Shown here: piece by piece, positions 56,631-63,612 of the stretch
How positions within the stretch are numbered: the first letter of the stretch is position 1
Layout of the letters: every line of letters starts with the position of its first letter
Source of the DNA: Bacillus glycinifermentans
Lineage (GTDB): Bacteria > Bacillota > Bacilli > Bacillales > Bacillaceae
Length of the DNA: 64,000 nucleotides
Assembly (NCBI RefSeq): GCF_001042475.2
Contig: NZ_LECW02000005.1
Location: 189,993-253,992, forward strand
Direction of reading: 5' to 3'
Notes under the pieces: generated by a model
The model's database searches: none
Told to the model about the DNA's origin: nothing
What the model saw: only the letters and a program-made list of their open reading frames with translations
Program-made: the position numbers and the translations under genes

Positions 56631-56819
56631 ATGGCAAAGACAATTACAGCACCATTCAGCAACAGACGTGAAGATCAGCAGAGGCTTTATAAGGTCAACG
56701 GCTCTATCGTGATCGACAAAAACGGCAGGACGTATTTCAGTTTCCCATCTATGGACGCGTATCGGGAATGGCAACAGCTTGGGACGGAAGCTCACCAAAG
56801 AAAGGTGGGAGCTCTCTGA
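56631..56819 (+). CDS. Small phage protein upstream of yqaJ (62 aa)
   Basis: 62 residues with FSNRREDQQRLYKVNGSIVI and TYFSFPSMDAYREWQQLG. GGAGG lies 9 bases before the ATG. Its TGA overlaps the yqaJ start (TGATG), so it is translated with the exonuclease gene. A leader TATTATACC and an ATTGGGAAA element lie upstream and may mark a second promoter. Function unknown. Confidence 0.65.
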   Translation: MAKTITAPFSNRREDQQRLYKVNGSIVIDKNGRTYFSFPSMDAYREWQQLGTEAHQRKVGAL

Positions 56820-57769
56820 TGCTGGCACGAGTATACAAGCCAACTGAAAACATGACGGAGGAACAATGGCTTGAAGCAAGGAGGGCGGGTATCGGCGGTT
56901 CGGATGCCGCGGCCATTGCCGGGTTGAGTAAGTGGAAAACACCAGTTTCCGTTTATTTAGACAAGATCGGACAAGCACCGAAGGAGGATTCATCAAGTGA
57001 GGCGGCATACTGGGGCCATATCCATGAGGAAACGGTTGCCCGGGAGTTTTCGAAGCGGACGGGCAAAAAAGTGAGACGCCGTAAGGCTATTCTCCAACAT
57101 CCAAATTATCCATTTATGCTTGCCAATGTGGACAGGCTCATTGTTGGTGAGCAGGCAGGTCTTGAGTGTAAAACGGCGTCAGAACACCTCAAGGACGAAT
57201 GGAACGGCGAGGAAGTACCGGATGCTTATCTGGTCCAATGCCAGCATTATATGGCCGTTACAGGCTTTAAAGCATGGTGGATTGCGGTTCTAATAGGCGG
57301 GAACAAATTCGTTTATAAAAAGGTGGATCGTGACGAAGAGTTGATCGCGTATCTCATTCAGATTGAAAAGGAATTTTGGGAAAACCATGTCATGAATGAG
57401 ATCCCACCAATGTTTGATGGTTCTGAGGCTTCCACGGAGCTTTTAACTCATATGTACCCTGTTGGTCTCGAGGATGAGAAAGAGCTTCCATTAGCAGCGA
57501 ATGAACAAATTGAGAGCTATAAAAAAGCCAAGGAAGAAGTCAAAGAAGCGGAAGTAAAACTAAGAGAAGCAGAAAACCAGCTAAAGGGGATGCTGGGAGA
57601 GTATGAAATCGGGAATGCCGGCAATACTCGCGTGACTTGGAAAACAGTAACGGCAAACCGGTTTGATACAAAAGCGTTTGCTGCCGAGCACCCTGAACTC
57701 TTTGCAAAATTCAGTAAGCCTAAGTCTCATAGAAGATTCCAAGTAAAGGAGATTAAAGCAAATGGCTAA
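56819..57769 (+). CDS. yqaJ: YqaJ-type viral recombinase/exonuclease (lambda exonuclease fold)
   Basis: A 316-residue PD-(D/E)xK nuclease that resects double-strand ends for RecT. Conserved segments are RRAGIGGSDAAAIAGLSKWK (about residues 22-41), ANVDRLIVGEQAGLECKTAS (about 102-121, with the Asp and ExK catalytic residues) and QCQHYMAVTGFKAWWIAVL (about 140-158). A coiled coil near 220-260 precedes the C-terminal part. ATG 56819 has AAAGGTGGGAG upstream. RecT follows with an 8-base overlap. Confidence 0.92.
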   Translation: MLARVYKPTENMTEEQWLEARRAGIGGSDAAAIAGLSKWKTPVSVYLDKIGQAPKEDSSSEAAYWGHIHEETVAREFSKRTGKKVRRRKAILQHPNYPFMLANVDRLIVGEQAGLECKTASEHLKDEWNGEEVPDAYLVQCQHYMAVTGFKAWWIAVLIGGNKFVYKKVDRDEELIAYLIQIEKEFWENHVMNEIPPMFDGSEASTELLTHMYPVGLEDEKELPLAANEQIESYKKAKEEVKEAEVKLREAENQLKGMLGEYEIGNAGNTRVTWKTVTANRFDTKAFAAEHPELFAKFSKPKSHRRFQVKEIKANG

Positions 57770-58688
57770 AAATGCAGATATTCGGAACCAACTAGCAAAT
57801 AAAGCTAACGCTGTTCAAAAATCGGAGAAACCCAGAACAATTGCGGATTATTTGGAAGACATGAAGCCGGAGCTTCAAAAAGCTTTGCCGGAACATATTA
57901 CGCCGGAACGAATCACACGTATTGCATTAACCACTATAAGGACCAATCCGGCTTTGCAAGAGTGTTCGCCAGCTTCATTACTTGGCGCGGTAATGCAATC
58001 AGCACAGTTAGGACTTGAACCGGGATTAATTGGACACTGTTACTTTGTTCCATTCAACAGAAAAATCAAAGGCAAAAATGGAGCGCCTGATCAATGGGTA
58101 AAAGATGTTCAATTCATTATCGGCTATAAAGGCATGATTGATCTTGCCAGACGGTCGGGACATATCGAAAGCATATACGCTCACACTGTCCATGAAGCGG
58201 ATGAATTTGTCTATGAATTGGGGCTGCATCCTAAGTTGATCCATAAACCGGCTACAGGTCATAGAGGGGAAATGACCCATGTTTATGCTGTTGCCCATTT
58301 TAAAGACGGAGGATATCAATTCGAGGTGTTCAGTAAGCAGGATGTTGAAAACGTGCGGAAACGGAGTAAATCGAAAGATAACGGCCCATGGCAAACCGAT
58401 TATGAAGAAATGGCAAAGAAAACTGTAATTCGTCGCATGTGGAAGTACCTGCCGATCAGTATTGAGATTCAATCACAAGTTGCTCAAGACGAAACGGTCC
58501 GGAAGGATATAACAGCAGAAGCGCAGTCAGTCTATGATGACGAATTTGTTCTCCCGAGCGGGACTGGCCCAGTTATTAATGATCCTGAACCGGAACCAAT
58601 TCAAGAAGAAAAACCGAGTGTGCAGGACGTCGATCCTTTTGACGGCAAGCCTGTAGATATGAGCGAAGATGAACTCCCATTTGATTAA
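57762..58688 (+). CDS. recT: RecT-family single-strand annealing protein (YqaK)
   Basis: A 308-residue phage annealase that pairs single strands exposed by YqaJ. The RecT core includes ECSPASLLGAVMQSAQLGLE (about residues 67-86), FIIGYKGMIDLARRSGHI (about 121-138) and WQTDYEEMAKKTVIRRMWKY (about 208-227). The acidic C-terminal tail (MSEDELPFD) may recruit host SSB-interacting partners. Overlaps yqaJ by 8 bases. Matches the yqaJ-yqaK pair of the skin element. Confidence 0.93.
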   Translation: MAKNADIRNQLANKANAVQKSEKPRTIADYLEDMKPELQKALPEHITPERITRIALTTIRTNPALQECSPASLLGAVMQSAQLGLEPGLIGHCYFVPFNRKIKGKNGAPDQWVKDVQFIIGYKGMIDLARRSGHIESIYAHTVHEADEFVYELGLHPKLIHKPATGHRGEMTHVYAVAHFKDGGYQFEVFSKQDVENVRKRSKSKDNGPWQTDYEEMAKKTVIRRMWKYLPISIEIQSQVAQDETVRKDITAEAQSVYDDEFVLPSGTGPVINDPEPEPIQEEKPSVQDVDPFDGKPVDMSEDELPFD

Positions 58689-58845
58689 GGTTCCGATCCC
58701 CTTCTGTTTCAAGTGGATATCAGAAGGGGCACCGAATCGCGCAAAGCTGTTCCGTTCCTACGTTGAAAGCTACTTAAAGACAAATGAACCGGGCTTGAAA
58801 TTAGTCCGAATCAGCGGAATGACAGCGCTGTGTGAAAGGAAGTAG
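58669..58845 (+). CDS. Small phage protein overlapping recT 3' end (58 aa)
   Basis: 58 residues starting MNSHLIKVPIPFCFKWISEG and ending MTALCERK, in a frame different from recT, which it overlaps by 20 bases. ATG 58669 is the first in-frame start; TTG 58681 is an alternative. The Shine-Dalgarno is weak (GAGCGA), so translation may be coupled to recT. No family recognised. Confidence 0.6.
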   Translation: MNSHLIKVPIPFCFKWISEGAPNRAKLFRSYVESYLKTNEPGLKLVRISGMTALCERK

Positions 58846-58855
58846 GTGAGTGTAT

Positions 58856-59827
58856 ATGGATATGGAAGGCTGGGGTTATGTAGTTGCACCTGCTCGTGTA
58901 TTTAAAAACAGGCGCGAAAAAATACTATACATGTGCTTACTTGAGGAAGCTGCTTTCGCTCCGTTTGGATCTTTAAAAACTGGCGAAGCTTTGATAAACG
59001 TGACGGAGTTAGCAAGAGATGCCTCCATTGATGTAAAAAAGGTCCGTTATTCGCTCAAGAAATTAGAAGAGGCGGGCTTCATCAAAACCCGACGGCTAAA
59101 GCAAAACAGAGGGCTGATCGTTACCATCTTGAATTACGAAAAACTTCAAAATACAAAGAATTACGGAAAGAAAAAAGCCCCGGCACCGGAGGAATCCGGA
59201 GAGTTAACGGAACATCAGGGAAAGGGTGAGGACATGCAGGAACAAGGTAAATTCAAAAACATTCCTGAATATGCTGAACACTTGAAAAAACAGAGTGTCA
59301 GTGACGAAGACACATTGAAAGATGCACTAGAAGCAGCGGAACTGAAAAATATGAACCTTTCAAGCGAGAAAGAGATCGATAAATTCGCAGACATGATAAT
59401 CAAAATGGGCGCACTTCCTGAAGGAGTGAAAAAAGGCATATTGGTTAAATATCTCGACTGCATCCGTCTAACCCGAAGTCATTGCAAAATATCGGCCAAG
59501 CTTTTGGCGAATCACCTTGAAAAAATGAGTAAATACAGCGTTGATCAACTACATTATGCAATGTGGACGCATGCAGAGCATTATGACGACAAACGAGAAA
59601 AGTATACACTCGGAATTCTTCGAAACACAGACGACCATAAAGCACGGCAAGGCCTCATGAAATTGATGAACCGGGGAGGGAAACGAAACGATGAACAGTT
59701 TAGCACTTACCCTAAAGCAGTTGGAAAAATCCAATCCGGATCTAGCCAAGAGGTTGAGAGACTCGAAGCACTTGCAAGAGAAAAGGGCCTATCCGGAAAG
59801 ATACGAGACACTCACTGTGATTTCTGA
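58856..59827 (+). CDS. DnaD-like phage replication initiator (YqaL type)
   Basis: A 323-residue replisome organiser. The N-terminal winged helix (about 1-95) holds NVTELARDASIDVKKVRYSL and EAGFIKTRRLKQNRG. A charged linker follows (about 100-150), then a DnaD/DnaB2-type domain ending near YTLGILRNTDDHKARQGL. It would bind the phage origin and recruit the helicase loader. GGTGAG precedes ATG 58856. Its last 137 bases also encode the start of the DnaC-like gene in another frame. Confidence 0.85.
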   Translation: MDMEGWGYVVAPARVFKNRREKILYMCLLEEAAFAPFGSLKTGEALINVTELARDASIDVKKVRYSLKKLEEAGFIKTRRLKQNRGLIVTILNYEKLQNTKNYGKKKAPAPEESGELTEHQGKGEDMQEQGKFKNIPEYAEHLKKQSVSDEDTLKDALEAAELKNMNLSSEKEIDKFADMIIKMGALPEGVKKGILVKYLDCIRLTRSHCKISAKLLANHLEKMSKYSVDQLHYAMWTHAEHYDDKREKYTLGILRNTDDHKARQGLMKLMNRGGKRNDEQFSTYPKAVGKIQSGSSQEVERLEALAREKGLSGKIRDTHCDF

Positions 59828-60599
59828 GGAAAACTGCATTTATAAGCAGTGTGATGGCTCCGGTCTTATCTGGATAAAGGATCATCAAGAAAATAGAGAG
59901 TTCATGAAAGAATGCCCTTGCAAGGCCGTCAAACTGTTAGAAAAAAAGCTGTTAGGCGCTCGGTTGCCTGAAGAATTTAAAGACGTAACCTTAAATTCAT
60001 TTGAAATCGATGTCTATGAACAAGACATATCAAAAGAGCGTGCGGCCAACGCAAAACGGATTTCAAAAAACTATGTTTTGAAATTTGAACAGATGCGAGA
60101 TCAAGGAAAAGGACTCTATTTTTACAGTAAGGAAAAGGGCAGCGGAAAGACAAGGCTTGCCGCAAGCATTATGAAGGCCATTATTAAAATGCACGACAAA
60201 CCAGATACACCATTAAAAATTATTTATTCCTCAACAGCTGACCTGATCGGAGAAATTAAAAAGACGTTTGAAGAGGGTTCGAAGATAAAAACATCTGAAA
60301 TTATAGAAGCGGCAAAGACAGCAGACTTGGCTATTTTTGATGATATCGGTGTTGAAAACGTAAAAGGTTGGATTGAAGAAACGTTTACACGAATCTTAGA
60401 TTTTAGGCTGCAAAATAAAAAGCCAACGATCTTTACCAGTAACTTGGCTATCAATGAACTGGACTTGAAATATCCAGACGGCCGTATCAGCAGTAGGGTT
60501 GAAAAGCTTGCTTTCCCTGTTAGAATGCCAGATGAAAAGATCAGAAGTAAGATTGCACAACAGGAAAACGAACAGCTTTTGCAGTCACTTTTTGAATAA
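59691..60599 (+). CDS. DnaC-like helicase loader ATPase (YqaM type)
   Basis: A 302-residue AAA+ ATPase of the DnaC/DnaI/IstB group. Walker A KEKGSGKT ends at Thr154 and Walker B is LAIFDD (213-218). The N-terminal Cys49, Cys54, Cys75 and Cys77 can form the zinc site typical of helicase loaders. It would load host DnaC helicase at the phage origin marked by the DnaD-like protein. GGGAGGG lies 10 bases before ATG 59691, which sits 137 bases inside the preceding gene. Confidence 0.92.
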   Translation: MNSLALTLKQLEKSNPDLAKRLRDSKHLQEKRAYPERYETLTVISEENCIYKQCDGSGLIWIKDHQENREFMKECPCKAVKLLEKKLLGARLPEEFKDVTLNSFEIDVYEQDISKERAANAKRISKNYVLKFEQMRDQGKGLYFYSKEKGSGKTRLAASIMKAIIKMHDKPDTPLKIIYSSTADLIGEIKKTFEEGSKIKTSEIIEAAKTADLAIFDDIGVENVKGWIEETFTRILDFRLQNKKPTIFTSNLAINELDLKYPDGRISSRVEKLAFPVRMPDEKIRSKIAQQENEQLLQSLFE

Positions 60600-60611
60600 A
60601 GGAGATCAAAC

Positions 60612-60755
60612 ATGACAAACGTTCAAGTCAATCAATTAATGCCGGGAGTTTTTGAGGTAACGCCAAAGCAACCGGGTAAAGGGCAGGATCTAACCCCGGT
60701 CATCCGGGTTCTTGAAGAAAAAATCAAACAAATGGAGCTGATTCAGAGTGCTTAG
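60612..60755 (+). CDS. Small phage protein (47 aa)
   Basis: 47 residues: MTNVQVNQLMPGVFEVTPKQ then a C-terminal helix (VIRVLEEKIKQMELIQ). AAGGAGATC lies 5-6 bases before the ATG. Such proteins follow the helicase loader in several Bacillus phages. Function unknown. Confidence 0.65.
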   Translation: MTNVQVNQLMPGVFEVTPKQPGKGQDLTPVIRVLEEKIKQMELIQSA

Positions 60756-60843
60756 AGCGGTGCCGGCCTTGCTGTCGATCCTGCTGCTGGCCGGATACAG
60801 AGAAAAACAGATTCAACAATGGTTACAAGATGACGGGAGGTAA
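60748..60843 (+). CDS. Tiny phage ORF (31 aa)
   Basis: GTG 60748 to TAA 60841-60843 encodes a hydrophobic stretch (VPALLSILLLAGY) and a polar end (REKQIQQWLQDDG). It overlaps the previous gene by 8 bases and ends 5 bases before the next start. Support is context only: a gapless chain and few other uses for the space. Confidence 0.4.
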   Translation: MLRAVPALLSILLLAGYREKQIQQWLQDDGR

Positions 60844-60848
60844 GGGGC

Positions 60849-61307
60849 ATGCGAGCAAATAAATTCAACGCCAAGAAAACATACGTTGACGGTATCAAAT
60901 TCGACAGCAAAGCCGAAGCCAAGTATTACTTACAACTTAAATGGCTCAAGCAGGCGGATCAGATCAAAGACTTTAAGCTTCAGCCTCGATTCCTGTTGCA
61001 AGAAGCATTCATAAAGAACGGAAAAACTTTTCGGAAGATTGAGTATGTCGCAGATTTTGAAGTTCATAACTTGGACGGCAGCATCGAGATAATCGACATC
61101 AAGGGCGTTGCGACGGAAAGCTTTAAAATCAAGCGCAAGCTGTATGAACGCCGATACGATACACCCCTTAAAGTGCTCGTCTATGATGAATCGTTCGGCT
61201 TTATCGAAATAGACAAGCTGAAAAAAACAAAAGGAAAGGCGGAGAAATCCACTGCAAAGCGTAATAATCGCAGACGATCGGCCGTTGTGGGTTCGCGAAG
61301 AAGATAA
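60849..61307 (+). CDS. DUF1064 phage nuclease-like protein
   Basis: 152 residues of the DUF1064 family, thought to have a restriction-enzyme-like PD-(D/E)xK fold. The pattern FDSKAEAKYYLQLKWLKQAD (about 19-38), EYVADFEVHNLDG (about 60-72) and EIIDIKGVATESFKIKRKLY (about 75-94) carries the candidate catalytic Glu, Asp and DxK. Basic C-terminal tail. GGGAGGTAAGGGGC precedes the ATG. Probably acts in phage DNA processing; activity is inferred from fold similarity. Confidence 0.8.
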   Translation: MRANKFNAKKTYVDGIKFDSKAEAKYYLQLKWLKQADQIKDFKLQPRFLLQEAFIKNGKTFRKIEYVADFEVHNLDGSIEIIDIKGVATESFKIKRKLYERRYDTPLKVLVYDESFGFIEIDKLKKTKGKAEKSTAKRNNRRRSAVVGSRRR

Positions 61308-61443
61308 GCTCATGGTCTGTATGACACGCTGTTCGCTTTATAAACAATGTTCCAGCCGGATGGGCGCAGATTGTAAGAAGCTCGGCGGCTCGGAAATACC
61401 GAAAATCAATTCAGGAGGTCGTTATGATGCAAGAAAACAATAA
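61285..61443 (+). CDS. Small cysteine-containing phage protein (about 52 aa)
   Basis: The frame encodes LWVREEDKLMVCMTRCSLYK then CSSRMGADCKK and ends GRYDARKQ. Four cysteines (CMTRC, C, C) suggest a zinc or redox site. The start is unclear: TTG 61285 or ATG 61312 (43 residues). The 5' end overlaps the DUF1064 gene, and the last 20 bases overlap the next gene. No family recognised. Confidence 0.5.
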   Translation: MWVREEDKLMVCMTRCSLYKQCSSRMGADCKKLGGSEIPKINSGGRYDARKQ

Positions 61444-61591
61444 CCCGTATAAACCCGGACCGGTTCACGAATGGAAGATGACGCCCGAGCAGCTGGCGGA
61501 ATACGTCAAAAAGAACCCGATTATCTACCGGGAACACCTGAAACCGTCGCCAGCTTTCACAATGGAAAAATGGCAACCTGAACAGTATTAA
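61424..61591 (+). CDS. Small phage protein (55 aa)
   Basis: 55 residues starting MMQENNNPYKPGPVHEWKMT, with EQLAEYVKKNPIIYREHLK. TCAGGAGG lies 5 bases before the ATG. The charged, soluble sequence has a short motif-like HEWKMTPEQLAEYV. Function unknown. An inverted repeat AGCAC...GTGCT follows at 61596-61622. Confidence 0.65.
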   Translation: MMQENNNPYKPGPVHEWKMTPEQLAEYVKKNPIIYREHLKPSPAFTMEKWQPEQY

Positions 61592-61666
61592 AAAAGCACC
61601 GAAGCGCGCGGCCTCAGTGCTCTGATATGAACTGGTACTTCTATCATAGCATAAGGGGGCTGCCTA

Positions 61667-61873
61667 GTGTACAAACCAGAGCGAATAAATTTAAACGATG
61701 ATTTAAGCTTCACAGAATCTATTGAGTCGGGGAAGGTCCGTGTCATCGTGTTAGATGGGAAGCAAGGAGCGGCCCACATCATGGATGCCCCAGAGCATGG
61801 AAAATCTATTATTCAAACGATAAACGGAAGTTTTAAACGTGTAGATTATGAGATTGGTTACAAAGTCGACTAA
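61667..61873 (+). CDS. XtrA/YqaO-like phage protein
   Basis: 68 residues resembling the XtrA/YqaO family of PBSX and skin (pattern of an N-terminal acidic stretch, then KVRVIVLDGKQGAAHIMDAP and GSFKRVDYE). The start is GTG 61667 with AAGGGGGC 5-6 bases upstream. The function is unknown; in PBSX xtrA lies near the late-gene switch. Family assignment is from recalled sequence pattern. Confidence 0.6.
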   Translation: MYKPERINLNDDLSFTESIESGKVRVIVLDGKQGAAHIMDAPEHGKSIIQTINGSFKRVDYEIGYKVD

Positions 61874-61907
61874 TGAGCAGGGGCTTTCCCTGCGAGGGAG
61901 GAACAGG

Positions 61908-62354
61908 ATGGATAATATCAAGATTCGTTATGTATTCAGACATAAAGCCAGCGGCAACATTGAAATGAAATGGTATAACATCGCGCAATTAGAAGCAAGG
62001 GCGGCCGCCGAGCTGTCTCCAGCGTTTTCCGATGAATATGAATTGATCAGCCGGGATTTATACACCGGATTAAAAGACAAAAACGGCCGGGAGATTTACG
62101 AGGGGGATATTATTCATTGTGTTCACTGGTTCTTTGATGGAAACGAAATAGAAGAACACTTTACTGCTTCAGTCGGATTTCGGGATGGATCATTTACTTT
62201 GGAGAATATTAATAGTCGTTATTATTCAGATTATACAGCTGAAGAAAACGGGAAAGGTATTTGCTGGATCGGGGATATAAATTACTGCGAAGAAGATTAT
62301 GAAGTCATCGGCGATGTATATCGAAATCCTGATCTATTGGAGGCTACAAAATGA
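61908..62354 (+). CDS. YopX-family phage protein, first copy
   Basis: 148 residues with the YopX signature YTGLKDKNGREIYEGDIIHC (about residues 50-69) and the end motif EVIGDVYRNPDLL. The N-terminal 45 residues are extra compared with the next copy. GAGGGAGGAACAGG precedes ATG 61908. YopX proteins are small beta-rich phage proteins of unknown function, first seen in SP-beta. Its end overlaps the second copy by 4 bases. Confidence 0.88.
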   Translation: MDNIKIRYVFRHKASGNIEMKWYNIAQLEARAAAELSPAFSDEYELISRDLYTGLKDKNGREIYEGDIIHCVHWFFDGNEIEEHFTASVGFRDGSFTLENINSRYYSDYTAEENGKGICWIGDINYCEEDYEVIGDVYRNPDLLEATK

Positions 62355-62749
62355 GAGAGATTAAATTTAGAGGTAAACCCATTGAGGATTATGGCGATAT
62401 TAAATGGTTTTATGGCGGCATCGACTTAAACCATGATGACAAATTAGCTTATATCAGTACGCCTTATAACGGTCATGTACCGGTAGAGTGGGAATCAATT
62501 GGGCAATACACCGGATTAAAGGACGATACTGGCCGCGAGATTTACGAGGGGGATGTCGTGAAGTTCAAGTCTGTCTATTACGAAAACAAGATTATGAAAG
62601 CAGTGGTCAAGTTTAAAGATTCTCTTGGGGCGTTTGTATTCGATATGGGAGACGATCAAGGCACTTGGATAATGAACGCATCCATGAGAGAAATCGAAGT
62701 CATCGGCAATATCTACGAAAATCCTGATCTATTAAAGGCGGCGGAGTGA
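62351..62749 (+). CDS. YopX-family phage protein, second copy
   Basis: 132 residues with YTGLKDDTGREIYEGDVVKF (about residues 53-72) and EVIGNIYENPDLLKAAE at the end, clearly paralogous to the preceding protein. It begins with MREIKFRGKP, the usual YopX start. Coupled by overlapping stop and start to both neighbours. Function unknown. Confidence 0.88.
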   Translation: MREIKFRGKPIEDYGDIKWFYGGIDLNHDDKLAYISTPYNGHVPVEWESIGQYTGLKDDTGREIYEGDVVKFKSVYYENKIMKAVVKFKDSLGAFVFDMGDDQGTWIMNASMREIEVIGNIYENPDLLKAAE

Positions 62750-62889
62750 TGCCACGAATATTTTGGGGATTCGTACTCTTGAATTGGAATATCGGTTTTG
62801 AAATACATTCGGTCGGCGGCATGAAACTTATTAGATTTACGTTCCTGCCCTTTACGGTAATCGTCAGGATAGGGGGAACAGAAAAATGA
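62749..62889 (+). CDS. Small phage protein (46 aa)
   Basis: 46 residues: MPRIFWGFVLLNWNIGFEIH, then a second hydrophobic stretch (FTFLPFTVIVRI). It may be membrane-associated. The ATG overlaps the previous stop (TGATG) and the TGA overlaps the next ATG. No family recognised. Confidence 0.55.
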   Translation: MPRIFWGFVLLNWNIGFEIHSVGGMKLIRFTFLPFTVIVRIGGTEK

Positions 62890-62963
62890 TCACTCTTAAC
62901 ATACCCATTACACCCATGGGAGCCGTTCGGATGACCGGGCGCGGGCGATTGAGGAAGGAATGA
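62886..62963 (+). pseudogene. Remnant of a RusA-type Holliday junction resolvase gene
   Basis: 25 codons encode MITLNIPITPMGAVRMTGRG then RLRKE and a stop. The first 20 residues look like the N-terminus of RusA-family resolvases found at this position in related phages, but the rest (about 100 residues with the catalytic aspartates) is absent. The next gene starts at the stop codon. This suggests an internal deletion of rusA. Confidence 0.55.
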
Positions 62964-63199
62964 AGTTTTATTTAAAAATCGCTCATAGTGCACCTAGCGA
63001 AGAAGTGAAACAGCATAATGGCCCGGCGGAGTATGCAAGAATAGTGTTCGTTGTACAGCATTTATTTATCAAATCAGGCGACGCTGAACCGTGGGAGGAT
63101 TTATTCGAACCGTTGAATAGTCTATCGGTGTATGACTTGAATCAAGCGATTTTAAAGGGTTATGTCATTAAGGAGGCGGCGGCCAAATGCCAAAAGTGA
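62960..63199 (+). CDS. Hypothetical phage protein (79 aa)
   Basis: 79 residues, soluble: MKFYLKIAHSAPSEEVKQHN, then RIVFVVQHLFIKSGDAEPWE and a C-terminal helix. The ATG overlaps the stop of the rusA remnant (ATGA), and its upstream AAGGAATG lies in that remnant. The 3' end overlaps the zinc-ribbon gene by 13 bases. No family recognised. Confidence 0.6.
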   Translation: MKFYLKIAHSAPSEEVKQHNGPAEYARIVFVVQHLFIKSGDAEPWEDLFEPLNSLSVYDLNQAILKGYVIKEAAAKCQK

Positions 63200-63360
63200 A
63201 TGGAACATTATTCGGATACTATTGCGACGAATGCGAGGAAAGGACATTTTTAGAAAGTCCTGCCTATACGTCTGAAATTTATTGCCCTTTTTGTGGTAAC
63301 CAAACTCTTGCGATGGATTCCGATGATTTAAGATTACTGGAAGAGGCGATGCAGGAATGA
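63187..63360 (+). CDS. Small zinc-ribbon phage protein (57 aa)
   Basis: 57 residues with CDEC (13-16) and CPFC (33-36), a rubredoxin-like zinc ribbon, followed by an acidic helix. AAGGAGGCGG precedes the ATG. Possibly a nucleic-acid or protein adaptor. It overlaps both neighbours by a few bases. Too short for most gene callers, but well supported by the paired CxxC motifs and ribosome site. Confidence 0.75.
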   Translation: MPKVNGTLFGYYCDECEERTFLESPAYTSEIYCPFCGNQTLAMDSDDLRLLEEAMQE

Positions 63361-63608
63361 CACTTTTACAATCTTCTTTACTCCATACTATCAAGGCACA
63401 ACGGGACAACATGATGACCATTGACGAGCTGGCTGAGAAGTACGCGCTACACCCGGAACACGTGAAATCTCTCGTTGAACGAATGGACGTGCTGGCGATA
63501 AAGGGCAACGTCGTCTATGCTCCGAAACAATCTTTTCTGCTGCCGATACTTGGGGTTGCCGGTCTGTTCTCGGCAATCGTGATCCTGCCGCAGCTGATAG
63601 GAGGGTAA
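63357..63608 (+). CDS. Small phage protein with C-terminal membrane helix (83 aa)
   Basis: 83 residues. The N-terminal part looks like a small helix-turn-helix (MTIDELAEKYALHPEHVKSL, about residues 20-39) and the C-terminus is one membrane helix (LLPILGVAGLFSAIVILPQL). A membrane-tethered regulator is possible. The start overlaps the preceding stop (ATGA); ATG 63411 is an alternative start. Confidence 0.6.
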   Translation: MTLLQSSLLHTIKAQRDNMMTIDELAEKYALHPEHVKSLVERMDVLAIKGNVVYAPKQSFLLPILGVAGLFSAIVILPQLIGG

Positions 63609-63612
63609 ACGG

